Notes under the pieces: model-generated
The model's input: only the letters and a program-made list of their open reading frames with translations
The model's database searches: none
What the model was told of the DNA's origin: nothing
Source of the DNA: an uncultured Bacteroidales bacterium
Lineage (GTDB): Bacteria; Bacteroidota; Bacteroidia; Bacteroidales; UBA932
Length of the DNA: 45,424 nt
Reading direction: 5' to 3'
Assembly: GCA_900544815.1 (NCBI GenBank)
Contig: UQWT01000008.1
Location: 1-45,424 of the forward strand
In this document: piece after piece, positions 16,881 through 25,344 of the stretch
How the letters are laid out: every line of letters starts with the position of its first letter
Numbering within the stretch: position 1 is the stretch's first letter
Position numbers and translations under genes: made by a program

Positions 16881-18225
16881 CAGAGGTGATGTAGATCTTT
16901 TTGCGGTTGTTGGCATCTGTGAAGGCAAAGATGTGTAGCTCGTTGCTCTCTTTAACGCATAGGAGCTTCTTGAGTTGGTTGGAATCTATGGGGAGGTTTC
17001 GGGCTGTAACAGAAGCAGCGGGGTATTTTTTTGCTATCTCTTTAAATGCTTTTTTACCAAATTCATACTCTTCTATAATGGTAAACCGTTTGCCGGGAAA
17101 AACAACGGCTGTGTCTCCGCAGTAGAGATGTGTGCTCGGGGCTATCTTTTTGAGACCGTATTGTGTGCCTATTGTCTTGAAAGCTCCTGCTTTAAGTATT
17201 GCTTTGTCCGGCTCGTAAAGATATTTTGGCAGTGTATCTTCTACATTAAGGTAAGTTACCGTGGAGCCGGCGTTGTTCTCCTGCTTATATGTAAATGTAA
17301 ATTTAGGTGTACCGCCGGCCTCTCCAAAAGATTGCCTGCTGTCTATGCATGCAACAGTTATAGGAACATTATTTGGCTCTGCGATACTGCCTGCTTTCAT
17401 TAAAAATAGTACCTCTTTACATTCGTTGTCAACAGATACAACATTAACAGCCATTACACCTGAAAGCTTTTGGAGATACATCTTTATATCTGCCATAGGG
17501 GAGACCTTAACCAACAGATAATCTGCAAGGTCCAATAGTTTGGCATTAAGGCTTAGAATGTCAGGCTCATAATCCTCTAACATAATGACCTTACTCCCTG
17601 TTTTGCTTCGTCTGGCCGGGTCTGCGTAGATGATATTAACCTTGGATCTCCCAAAACCTGCGGCAAACTGCTTTATCTCTTTCTCTACTGTTTCAACCGT
17701 TGAGGTTACATTTCTAATAGTTATATTCTCTGCTCCCAACGTTGAGAAATTGTTCTCGGCTGCAGCGCAAAGCTGTTTATCCCGTTCCATATAGAGCAGC
17801 CCATTGGCAACACGGCTCAGAAAGTAGCTGTCTACACCCATCCCGCCTGTAATGTCTGCTATAAGCATGGTTGAACTGCCTAACGCAGTAGCTGTAACAG
17901 CAGAAGCAACTGAGGACGCGGCCGAAAAAAAAGAAGAGGATTTGTAGGGAAGCGTGGAAGTAAAAATTTTTGAACACAAGGAGGCTTTGTATTCTGCCGT
18001 CAGTTGGGAGCTGCACTGCTCCAACGAGAGAGGGTAGGGGTAGATGAGCGAGAGATTGGCTGCCCATAAAGGTACCTTCTTGCGCATCTTTTGGTTCCCA
18101 TCTATACATTTTAGGCAAAGAGCAAAATCTACGCATGCAGGCCTTTTTTTACTTAGGGAGAGGGTGCTTGCCGGTGTGTTTATGTTTTCCTTTATAAATT
18201 GTAGCTCTTTGTCTGTTAGTTTCAT
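16876..18225 (-). CDS. THUMP-like SAM-dependent methyltransferase
   Basis: A class I S-adenosylmethionine-dependent methyltransferase of the Bacteroidota family with a PG_1098-type ferredoxin-like domain and a THUMP-like domain, probably acting on RNA; the substrate is not known to me. The 449-residue protein has the SAM motif ADITGGMGVDSYFLS (about 123-137), an acidic residue after the next strand (YMERD), and the motif IIYADPARR (about 199-207), the DPPY-like catalytic segment of base methyltransferases. The C-terminal 90 residues carry the THUMP-like part. It stands alone between the island and the MATE gene. Confidence 0.8.
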   Translation of the reverse strand: MKLTDKELQFIKENINTPASTLSLSKKRPACVDFALCLKCIDGNQKMRKKVPLWAANLSLIYPYPLSLEQCSSQLTAEYKASLCSKIFTSTLPYKSSSFFSAASSVASAVTATALGSSTMLIADITGGMGVDSYFLSRVANGLLYMERDKQLCAAAENNFSTLGAENITIRNVTSTVETVEKEIKQFAAGFGRSKVNIIYADPARRSKTGSKVIMLEDYEPDILSLNAKLLDLADYLLVKVSPMADIKMYLQKLSGVMAVNVVSVDNECKEVLFLMKAGSIAEPNNVPITVACIDSRQSFGEAGGTPKFTFTYKQENNAGSTVTYLNVEDTLPKYLYEPDKAILKAGAFKTIGTQYGLKKIAPSTHLYCGDTAVVFPGKRFTIIEEYEFGKKAFKEIAKKYPAASVTARNLPIDSNQLKKLLCVKESNELHIFAFTDANNRKKIYITSV

Positions 18226-18259
18226 GCTATCTGAATTGTCTTTTGAGATAAAGGTGCTT

Positions 18260-19609
18260 TTATTTTCCTGTTATATATCTGTTAATTAACTTATTGAACC
18301 GAGACAGATAGAGAACGGCTGCAAACATCAGCCCCAAGATGAGCCCTGTCCATACTCCAACCGGGCCTAACCCCAACATTTTTGAACATAGGTATCCTAA
18401 TGGCAGGCAGATACAGTAGAAAGATATGAATGAGAGCAGTAGCGGGATTTTTACATCGTTGAGCGCTCTTAATGAGGCTATTCCCGACAATTGCGCAGCA
18501 TCGAACACCTGAAAGGCTGAGGCAAAGATGAGCAGTGTGGCTGCCATATCTATTACCTGAGGGTCTGATGTAAAGATTAACGGCAGTTGGTGTCTGAAGA
18601 TGACATATATAATGCCGGCCATCCCCATAAAGGCGACGCTCATATGTATTGCGGCTTTACCGGCCATTTTTGCTGCTATATAATCTTTTGCTCCTACCTG
18701 ATGTGATACTCTTATTGTTGCAGCTGCTCCAATACCTTGTGCTATCATAAAAGATGTGGTTCCCATGGTATTGGCAATCTGATGTCCGGCAAGTGCAACC
18801 TTGCCAAACCAGCCTGACATTATACCGCTGAGGCTGAATGCTGTTACCTCTACAAGTCCTTGAATGCCAATAGGTACAGATGTGGATAGAAGCTCTTTTA
18901 TCTGTTTCGTCTCCAAAACATCTTTTGTGAGATATTTAAAGTAAGACTTGTATGGTTCTATTGTAATTATGAGTATGGCAAAACTTATAAATGCCAGAAT
19001 TCTGCTTATAAGGGTTGCGTATGCTGCACCCGCTACCCCATATGATGGAAACCCACATTTGCCATATATCAGCACCCAGTTTAGGAGGATGTTAACTATA
19101 TTGGAAAATATGGTGATATACATAGCGTATTTGGTTATACCAATACCTTCCGAGAAGTTTCTTATTGCAAAGAAAAAAACTCCGGGTATTAGTGATAAAA
19201 TGTTAATGCTCAAGTATGTAATTGCATATTCAACAATCTCTTCATCTTGCCCCATGTTGTACATAAACGGAACAGTGGCAAAGAGAAGTGCCATTACCGC
19301 TATTACCATTATAAAGTCCAACACAAAGGAGTTGAAGAAAAATTTTGCAACATTGGCATAGTCACCTTTTCCGTAGTTCTGCCCTGCGTGCGGTGTTAGT
19401 CCTTGAGTGAAACTTATGGCAAATACAAAACCAATTAAGAATATGGTGTTGGCAAATGCAACTCCTGCAAACTGGGTTGTTCCCAAATGGCCAACCATTA
19501 TGTTGTCTGCAAACTGCACGGTAACCTGTCCGGCCTGTGCTACCATAACCGGAGCAGCCAAGACAAGATTCCTTTTATAGAATGGAAGATATTCCTTAAA
19601 TAAAAACAT
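18260..19609 (-). CDS. MATE-family efflux transporter
   Basis: A 12-helix cation-coupled multidrug exporter of the NorM-type MATE family in the cytoplasmic membrane. The 449-residue protein opens with a helix containing LAAPVMVAQAGQVTVQFADN, matching the family start (LxxPxxxxxxxQxxxxxxDxxMvG). The second half repeats the pattern around TSVPIGIQGLVE. Length is typical. The stop lies 34 bases before the start of the downstream methyltransferase gene on the same strand, so the two may be co-transcribed. The substrate cannot be read from the sequence. Confidence 0.92.
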   Translation of the reverse strand: MFLFKEYLPFYKRNLVLAAPVMVAQAGQVTVQFADNIMVGHLGTTQFAGVAFANTIFLIGFVFAISFTQGLTPHAGQNYGKGDYANVAKFFFNSFVLDFIMVIAVMALLFATVPFMYNMGQDEEIVEYAITYLSINILSLIPGVFFFAIRNFSEGIGITKYAMYITIFSNIVNILLNWVLIYGKCGFPSYGVAGAAYATLISRILAFISFAILIITIEPYKSYFKYLTKDVLETKQIKELLSTSVPIGIQGLVEVTAFSLSGIMSGWFGKVALAGHQIANTMGTTSFMIAQGIGAAATIRVSHQVGAKDYIAAKMAGKAAIHMSVAFMGMAGIIYVIFRHQLPLIFTSDPQVIDMAATLLIFASAFQVFDAAQLSGIASLRALNDVKIPLLLSFISFYCICLPLGYLCSKMLGLGPVGVWTGLILGLMFAAVLYLSRFNKLINRYITGK

Positions 19610-19694
19610 GTTTAATAATTTATTGGTTCAAACGTTTCTTCTTTTCCTTGTCATGGCATGATTAGTTTATTAGTCGAAAGTTTTAAAGATAATA

Positions 19695-19752
19695 GTTCTC
19701 TCTACTCTCTTTACTTTTGTAAATTGCCAAAGCCAACGCTAACGCCAAAGCC
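19695..19752 (+). repeat. GCYAAN hexamer repeat with arm, copy d
   Basis: CT-rich arm (TTCTCTCTACTCTCTTTACT, from 19695) followed by GCCAAA, GCCAAC, GCTAAC, GCCAAA and GCC (19726-19752). Confidence 0.75.
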
Positions 19753-19836
19753 CATCAGCTTACGGAAAAGGGTAAGATTGACGTTTATTTTGTTAAACAA
19801 TCATTAACATTAGGCCGCAAAGGTAGTATTTTTCCT

Positions 19837-19844
19837 TACATTTG
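19837..19844 (+). promoter_or_regulatory. pgm promoter -7 box
   Basis: TACATTTG fits TAnnTTTG. It lies 142 bases before the start codon, giving a long leader that would contain the uptake-like motif and the hairpin element. Confidence 0.5.
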
Positions 19845-19868
19845 CAGAGATAAGAGTGGGGGGAATTT

Positions 19869-19878
19869 GTCGGGAAGC
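19869..19878 (+). repeat. GTCGGGAAGC motif, exact copy 3
   Basis: Non-coding context AATTTGTCGGGAAGCGAAC, in the pgm leader just upstream of hairpin element copy 3. Confidence 0.6.
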
Positions 19879-19885
19879 GAACAAT

Positions 19886-19955
19886 AAGTAACGTGAAAAA
19901 ATAAGGTGCCTAAGATTCCTTAAGATGATGCAGGTTATTTTTTGAAGGTTACTAA
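19886..19955 (+). mobile_element. MITE-like hairpin element, short copy 3
   Basis: About 70 bp with inverted ends: AAGTAACGTGAAAAAATAAG at the left, complement of TTAGTAACCTTCAAAAAATA at the right. It matches the outer parts of the copy at 33371-33533 minus about 90 internal bases. The join is at AGATT, which is present at both edges of the missing segment. It ends 31 bases before the pgm start codon. Confidence 0.7.
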
Positions 19956-19986
19956 ATATGATTAAAATTGAAAACAGAATATAATT

Positions 19987-21648
19987 ATGATTGCAGATTA
20001 TCTTAAAAGGGCTGAGGCGTGGACCGCGCCTGAGTTTGATGAGGCTACTCGTAATGAGGTTAAGCAGATGATATTGGATAACTCAAAAGAGTTGGAGGAT
20101 GCTTTTTATAAAAATCTTGAGTTTGGTACAGGCGGATTGAGGGGTATTATGGGGGTTGGTACAAACAGAATGAATGTCTATACGGTTGGAATGGCAACAC
20201 AAGGGTTGGCTAACTATCTAAAGGCTAATTTTAAGGACAGGAGTGAGATAAAGGTGGCTGTTTCGTACGATTGCCGTAATCATAGTAAGGAGTTTGCCAA
20301 GGTTACAGCAGATGTGTTTGCTGCCAACGGCATTACCGTTTACCTTTTTGATGAGTTGAGGCCAACTCCGGAGTTAAGCTACACAATAAGGCATTTGGGG
20401 TGTCAGGCCGGTGTTATGGTAACGGCTTCGCATAATCCAAAGGAGTATAACGGTTATAAGGCTTATTGGGAGGATGGCGCACAGATAACCGCCCCGCATG
20501 ATACCAACATTGTTAACGAGGTTGCAAAGATAGCCGGCCCGTCTGAGGTTAGATTCAAAGGGGGAGAGGAGAGGATTCATATTATTGGCAAAGAGGTGGA
20601 TGAGGCGTATCTAAAGGATATTCTGTCGCTTATGCTGTCACCAAATGCCGTTGCCAAACATGGTGATATAAAGATTGTTTATACTCCGCTTCATGGTACC
20701 GGGGTAAGATTGGTTCCCGAGGCTTTGCGCAGGCTTGGTTTTAAGAATTTGTATTTTGTCGAGGCTCAAAATGTAAACGATGGCAATTTCCCTACAGTAA
20801 AATCTCCTAACCCCGAGGAGAAATCTGCTTTGGAGATGGCAGTTAACCGCGCAGATGAGGTTGGGGCAGATCTTGTTATGGCTACAGATCCGGATGCAGA
20901 CCGTGTTGGTATTGCGGTTAGGGATAATAATGGCAAGATGCTGCTTTTGAACGGTAACCAGACTGCATCCATCTTAACATACTATATGCTCACCCGCTGG
21001 AAAGAGCTTGGCAAACTCAATGAAAATACATACATGGTTAAAACAATAGTTACCACAGAGTTGCTTGCAAAGATTGCAGAATCATTTGGCGTTAAGATGT
21101 ACAACGTGCTTACAGGTTTCAAATATATTGCTCAGGTTGTACGTGAGAATGAGGACAAGAAACTTTTTATTGGCGGCGGAGAGGAGAGTTACGGATTCAA
21201 CGCCGGAGAGTTTGTGCGTGACAAGGATGCAGTAGTGGCCTGCTCTCTCATTGCCGAATGTGCTGCGTGGTGCTGTGAGCGCGGGCTTACTCTTTACGAG
21301 CAGTTGCAGGAGATTTACAAAGAGTATGGTTTGTACAAGGAGGCGTTGGTCTCTTTAACCAAGAAGGGAAAAGAGGGATTGGAGGAGATTCAGAATATGA
21401 TGAAACAGTTCCGTGCCAACCCACCTAAGGAACTTGGTGGCTCGCCTGTTGTTAAGGTGATTGATTATCAGTTACCTGCAGAGACCGGTCTACCAAAATC
21501 CAATGTCTTGCAGTTCTTTACACAATCTGAATGCATTGTATCGGTAAGACCGTCCGGCACAGAGCCTAAGATAAAATTCTATTTTGAGGCGCGAGGCTGT
21601 GATGCCGAGGATAAGATTGCCAAATTAAAGGCTTCGCTTAATCTTTAG
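19987..21648 (+). CDS. phosphoglucomutase/phosphomannomutase-type phospho-sugar mutase
   Basis: An alpha-D-phosphohexomutase interconverting sugar 1- and 6-phosphates in the cytoplasm. The 553-residue protein has the four family motifs: the phosphoserine loop TASHNPKEYNG (147-157, Ser148), the metal loop DPDADRVG (about 299-306), the sugar-binding GGEESYGF (about 398-405) and the phosphate-binding RPSGTEPKIKFY (about 520). The N-terminal GTGGLRGIMG is typical of the PgcA-like longer class. A promoter 142 bases upstream gives a long leader that carries short hairpin element copy 3. A terminator shared with hsp20 follows. Confidence 0.93.
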   Translation: MIADYLKRAEAWTAPEFDEATRNEVKQMILDNSKELEDAFYKNLEFGTGGLRGIMGVGTNRMNVYTVGMATQGLANYLKANFKDRSEIKVAVSYDCRNHSKEFAKVTADVFAANGITVYLFDELRPTPELSYTIRHLGCQAGVMVTASHNPKEYNGYKAYWEDGAQITAPHDTNIVNEVAKIAGPSEVRFKGGEERIHIIGKEVDEAYLKDILSLMLSPNAVAKHGDIKIVYTPLHGTGVRLVPEALRRLGFKNLYFVEAQNVNDGNFPTVKSPNPEEKSALEMAVNRADEVGADLVMATDPDADRVGIAVRDNNGKMLLLNGNQTASILTYYMLTRWKELGKLNENTYMVKTIVTTELLAKIAESFGVKMYNVLTGFKYIAQVVRENEDKKLFIGGGEESYGFNAGEFVRDKDAVVACSLIAECAAWCCERGLTLYEQLQEIYKEYGLYKEALVSLTKKGKEGLEEIQNMMKQFRANPPKELGGSPVVKVIDYQLPAETGLPKSNVLQFFTQSECIVSVRPSGTEPKIKFYFEARGCDAEDKIAKLKASLNL

Positions 21649-21659
21649 GAATAAAAAAA

Positions 21660-21669
21660 GCTTCCCGAC
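21660..21669 (-). repeat. GTCGGGAAGC motif, exact copy 4
   Basis: Minus-strand member of the inverted pair that forms the pgm/hsp20 terminator. Confidence 0.65.
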
Positions 21670-21684
21670 AAATCTCCAAAATCT

Positions 21685-21694
21685 GTCGGGAAGC
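21685..21694 (+). repeat. GTCGGGAAGC motif, exact copy 5
   Basis: Plus-strand member of the inverted pair forming the terminator. Confidence 0.65.
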
Positions 21695-21716
21695 CTATAA
21701 CTATTTGAACGAGTTA

Positions 21717-22145
21717 CTATTTGATTTCAATCTGCCTCTGCAATTTAGCCTCCTCCTTGCATGTTACTTTAGGAAGAGTGATATAAAGAACACCGTTTTC
21801 AACTTTTGCCTCAATCAACTCTCTATCTACATTGTCTGGAAGAGAGTAGGATTGCTGGTAGTTGGTATATGAGAACTCTCTACGCAAGTAGTGGCTTTTC
21901 TTATCCTCATCCTTGTGTTCCAATTTGTTCTCTATTGCAACAACAAGATTACCTTCGCTATCTACATTCACTCTGCAGAACTCCTTTTTAACACCGGGAG
22001 CCGCAATCTCCATTATATATTCTTTAGCATTCTCTTTGACATTAACTGCAGGAGTTGTAGCGTTGAAACGTGGTGTCCAATCGCTACTGTCAAAAAACTC
22101 GTCAAACACTGTAGGGAACCAATTTCTATTCATTACTGGTAACAT
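21717..22145 (-). CDS. Hsp20/alpha-crystallin small heat-shock protein
   Basis: An ATP-independent holdase chaperone that keeps unfolding proteins soluble. The 142-residue protein has the alpha-crystallin domain from about 32 (PAVNVKENAKEYIMEIAAPG) to about 134, with the late-strand signature ENGVLYITLPK. The N-terminal arm has the WFPTVFDEFF type opening. An unusually good Shine-Dalgarno sequence precedes the ATG. It converges with pgm on a shared terminator. Confidence 0.94.
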   Translation of the reverse strand: MLPVMNRNWFPTVFDEFFDSSDWTPRFNATTPAVNVKENAKEYIMEIAAPGVKKEFCRVNVDSEGNLVVAIENKLEHKDEDKKSHYLRREFSYTNYQQSYSLPDNVDRELIEAKVENGVLYITLPKVTCKEEAKLQRQIEIK

Positions 22146-22152
22146 AATTAAA

Positions 22153-22158
22153 CCTCCT
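22153..22158 (-). promoter_or_regulatory. strong Shine-Dalgarno of hsp20
   Basis: AGGAGG on the minus strand, seven bases before the ATG. Most genes in the window lack such a site, so this one stands out and fixes the start. Confidence 0.7.
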
Positions 22159-22368
22159 ATTATTAATTAATTTTCTTTTCTTTTTATAGATTGCTCAACC
22201 TTGTGTTACATACTCTGTATCATTTGGTTTCGCTTTCCGAATGGAGTATTTTAGCAACGTTTGTGCCAATGCCTTTATTACCTCGTAACATGTGAAAAAC
22301 GGTAACATTTTGTCATAAAAGATGTAATTTTTTCACATTTGTGACAATCTGACATGCAGTAAATTAAG

Positions 22369-22400
22369 TTTGGTAGTTTGGGTATTAATAACTACTTTTG
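22369..22400 (+). promoter_or_regulatory. rpsA promoter
   Basis: TTTG (22369-22372) and TACTTTTG (22393-22400) are 20 bases apart, matching the Bacteroidota -33/-7 consensus. Confidence 0.65.
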
Positions 22401-22490
22401 CGCCTTGATGCTCAAAGGCGGGGATTGAAGAACCGTTTTTAGCTCTATACATAATGTTTAACCCACTTGTTTGAAGTAAAATTTAAAGAA

Positions 22491-24401
22491 ATGAGTAAAG
22501 AAAAACAGATTTTAGAGGCCGAAGAGGCTGAGGTAGCTCCTGTTCGCAAGAACGAGGAGAAGATGGAGTCTTTTGTAGAGGAGACTCCTACAATTGTAGA
22601 TGCAACCAAAAAGCGTAAAAGCAATGCATCTGTTCCGGTAGACAAATTTGACTGGGACGCATTTGAAAAAGATGCTGATTACGGCGACAAGGCCAAAGTT
22701 GAAGAGGAATATGACAAGACTCTCTCAACTGTAAAGGAGAATGAGGTTGTTGAGGGTACCGTTGTAGCTATCACAAAAAGAGAGGTTCTTGTTAACATAG
22801 GTTACAAGAGCGAAGGTGTTATCTCTGTTAATGAGTTCAGATATAATCCTGATCTTGCAGTAGGTGACAAAGTAGAAGTTTACGTAGAAAATGCTGAGGA
22901 TAAGAAAGGTCAGCTTATTCTATCGCACAAGAGAGCCCGTTCACTCAGATCATGGGATAGAGTTAACGAGGCATTTGAGAAAAATGAAATCGTTAAAGGA
23001 TATGTTAAATGCCGTACCAAAGGCGGTATGATCGTAGATGTATTTGGCATTGAGGCGTTCTTGCCAGGTTCTCAGATTGAGGTTAAGCCTATTAGAGACT
23101 ACGATATTTATGTTAACAAGACTATGGACTTTAAGATTGTCAAGATCAACCACGAGTTCAGAAATGTTGTTGTTTCTCATAAGGCTCTTATTGAGGCAGA
23201 GCTTGAGGCTCAGAAAGCAGATATCATTGGAAAACTTGAGAAAGGCCAGATCCTTGAGGGTACAGTTAAGAACATTACCTCATACGGTGTGTTCGTTGAC
23301 CTTGGCGGTGTAGACGGCCTTATCCATATTACAGATCTTTCATGGGGCAGAATCAACCATCCTGAGGAGGTCGTTAAATTGGATGACAAGATTAATGTTG
23401 TTATTTTGGATTTTGATGATACAAAGAAACGTATTGCTCTTGGTCTTAAGCAGCTTACTCCACATCCATGGGATGCTCTTGATCCAAATCTTAAAGTTGG
23501 TGACAAGGTTAAAGGTAAAGTTGTTGTTATTGCAGACTACGGTGCATTCATTGAGATCCAGCCGGGCGTTGAGGGTCTTATCCATGTGTCTGAGATGTCT
23601 TGGTCTTCTCACCTCAGAAGCGCTCAGGACTTCCTTAAAGTTGGAGACGAGGTAGAGGCTGTTATCCTTACATTGGACAGAGAGGAGAGAAAGATGTCTC
23701 TTGGTATCAAACAGCTAAAACCTGATCCATGGGCAAATATCGCAGAGAAATATCCTGTAGGTTCTAAACATACAGCAATTGTTAGAAACTTTACCAACTT
23801 CGGCGTGTTCGTTGAGCTTGACGAGGGTGTAGACGGATTGGTTCACATCAGCGACCTTTCATGGACAAAGAAGGTTAAACATCCATCTGAGTTCACTCAG
23901 ATTGGCGAGCCTTTAGAGGTTGTAGTTCTTGAGATAGATCAGGAGAACAGAAGACTTAGCCTTGGTCACAAACAGTTGGAGGAGAACCCTTGGGATGTAT
24001 TTGAGACTGTCTTTACAGTAGGCTCTATCCATGAGGGTACAATCACTTCTGTTAACGATAAAGGCGCAACAGTTGCACTTGAGTATGGTATTGAGGGATT
24101 CGCTCCTGCCAAGACTCTTGTAAAAGAGGATGGTACAACTGCCAAACCAGAGGAGAAACTCCCGTTCAAGGTTATTGAGTTCAGCAAAGCCAACAAGAAG
24201 ATTGTTCTTTCTCACTCTAGAATAGCTGAGGATGCCAAGAGAGCAGAAGAGGCTAAAGAGAGTAAGGAGAGGAGTGCAGAGGCCGAGTCAACTCAAAAAG
24301 CTGTAAAGAAGATCAAATCTAACATAGAGAAGACAACTCTTGGAGATATTGATGCTCTTGCTGCTCTTAAGTCTGAAATGGAAAAGAATCAGGAAAAATA
24401 G
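22491..24401 (+). CDS. rpsA: 30S ribosomal protein S1
   Basis: S1 binds mRNA on the small ribosomal subunit and helps initiation, which matters in a phylum with few Shine-Dalgarno sites. I choose ATG 22491 (MSKEKQILEAEEAE); an in-frame ATG at 22467 adds only eight residues. The 636-residue protein has an acidic N-terminal tail and six consecutive S1 (OB-fold) repeats from about 80 to 575. The repeats show the recurring pattern G..G.V......G.FV.L..G..G..H.SE/DLSW, for example YGVFVDLGGVDGLIHITDLS. A Lys/Glu-rich C-terminal tail follows. rnz begins only three bases after the stop. Confidence 0.95.
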   Translation: MSKEKQILEAEEAEVAPVRKNEEKMESFVEETPTIVDATKKRKSNASVPVDKFDWDAFEKDADYGDKAKVEEEYDKTLSTVKENEVVEGTVVAITKREVLVNIGYKSEGVISVNEFRYNPDLAVGDKVEVYVENAEDKKGQLILSHKRARSLRSWDRVNEAFEKNEIVKGYVKCRTKGGMIVDVFGIEAFLPGSQIEVKPIRDYDIYVNKTMDFKIVKINHEFRNVVVSHKALIEAELEAQKADIIGKLEKGQILEGTVKNITSYGVFVDLGGVDGLIHITDLSWGRINHPEEVVKLDDKINVVILDFDDTKKRIALGLKQLTPHPWDALDPNLKVGDKVKGKVVVIADYGAFIEIQPGVEGLIHVSEMSWSSHLRSAQDFLKVGDEVEAVILTLDREERKMSLGIKQLKPDPWANIAEKYPVGSKHTAIVRNFTNFGVFVELDEGVDGLVHISDLSWTKKVKHPSEFTQIGEPLEVVVLEIDQENRRLSLGHKQLEENPWDVFETVFTVGSIHEGTITSVNDKGATVALEYGIEGFAPAKTLVKEDGTTAKPEEKLPFKVIEFSKANKKIVLSHSRIAEDAKRAEEAKESKERSAEAESTQKAVKKIKSNIEKTTLGDIDALAALKSEMEKNQEK

Positions 24402-24404
24402 TTG

Positions 24405-25334
24405 ATGGAATTTTCATTAACAACATTGGGGACTGCTTCGGCACTCCCCACTGCTTATAGATATCCAAGCGCTCACGTGGTTACATTCCGTGAGCGTTTG
24501 TTTTTAATAGATTGCGGAGAGGGTGCGCAGATGCAGATGAGGAGGGCCGGGGTACCTTTCTCAAAGATTGATAACATCTTTTTGAGCCATCTGCATGGTG
24601 ATCACTTCTTCGGTCTCTTTGGGCTACTCTCAACGTTTGGTATGATGGGGCGGCTTCAGCCTTTGTATATATATGCACCGGAGGGATTTAGGAGGAGCTT
24701 GGACTATTTTCTGTCTGAGTTTGGAGATGGTATAAAGTATGAAATTAGGTTCACCCCGGTAAAATGCAAGGAGCCAACGACTATAATAGATGGCAAAAAA
24801 TTGGAGATAATAGCGTTCCCATTGCGACACAGAATGGAGACATACGGCTATATCTTTAGGGAGAAGGTTCCGCAGCTTAACATCTACAAGCACCTTATTG
24901 AACCATACAAGCTGACATTAAGAGAGATAGGTAGTTTTAAGAACGGTGAAGATGTTTTTAGGGAGGATGGAACGCTTCTTTTGAATAAAGATTTTGCCTA
25001 TTTGCCATATTCTCCCAGACAGATTGCCTACTGCTCAGACACGGCGCCATTTGCTAAACTGCCTGAATATGTGAAAGGTTCAGATCTGCTCTACCACGAG
25101 GCCACCTTTGGCAGTGATCTTAAAGATATTGCAAGTATGACAATGCACTCAACAGCAGAACAGGCAGCTAATACGGCTGTTTTGTCGGGAAGCAAAAAAC
25201 TTATAATAGGACACTTCTCTTCCCGATATAAATCCCCTGTCTGCCTGTTGGAGGAGGCACGAAAAATTTTTAAAGAGAGCTATTTGGCGGAGGAGGGAAC
25301 GAAATTTGAAGTGCCGTTTGTACCTAATAAATGA
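24405..25334 (+). CDS. rnz: ribonuclease Z
   Basis: RNase Z removes the 3' trailer from tRNA precursors in the cytoplasm. ATG 24405 is the natural start (MEFSLTTLGTASALP), three bases after the rpsA stop; a TTG three bases earlier is less likely. The 309-residue metallo-beta-lactamase-fold protein has the metal motif SHLHGDHFFGL (about 63-73), further ligands in AYCSDTAP (about 205) and the late MTMHSTAEQA (about 245) and LIIGHFSSRY. Length matches the short bacterial form. The codons for LSGSK carry an exact GTCGGGAAGC motif. Confidence 0.94.
   Translation: MEFSLTTLGTASALPTAYRYPSAHVVTFRERLFLIDCGEGAQMQMRRAGVPFSKIDNIFLSHLHGDHFFGLFGLLSTFGMMGRLQPLYIYAPEGFRRSLDYFLSEFGDGIKYEIRFTPVKCKEPTTIIDGKKLEIIAFPLRHRMETYGYIFREKVPQLNIYKHLIEPYKLTLREIGSFKNGEDVFREDGTLLLNKDFAYLPYSPRQIAYCSDTAPFAKLPEYVKGSDLLYHEATFGSDLKDIASMTMHSTAEQAANTAVLSGSKKLIIGHFSSRYKSPVCLLEEARKIFKESYLAEEGTKFEVPFVPNK
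25184..25193 (+). repeat. GTCGGGAAGC motif, exact copy 6
   Basis: Context TTTTGTCGGGAAGCAAAAAA, within rnz codons for LSGSK, on the coding strand. Confidence 0.6.
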
Positions 25335-25344
25335 ATACGATACA

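Larger units (their letters stand above)
19610..19986. other. divergent intergenic region MATE / pgm
   Basis: Contains a hexamer repeat with CT-rich arm (19695-19752), the pgm -7 box, one GTCGGGAAGC motif and short hairpin element copy 3, listed separately. Confidence 0.6.
21660..21694. terminator. bidirectional terminator from inverted GTCGGGAAGC pair
   Basis: The 11-bp stem GCTTCCCGACA / TGTCGGGAAGC (21660-21670 with 21684-21694) has a 13-base loop. It sits between the convergent pgm and hsp20 genes. The run of seven A to its left gives a U tract for the minus-strand transcript. Confidence 0.8.
22146..22490. other. divergent intergenic region hsp20 / rpsA
   Basis: Contains the hsp20 ribosome-binding site and the rpsA promoter (22369-22400). 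The middle (about 22230-22350) is AT-rich with several GTnnC-type pairs but no clear hairpin; nothing else was recognised. Confidence 0.5.
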
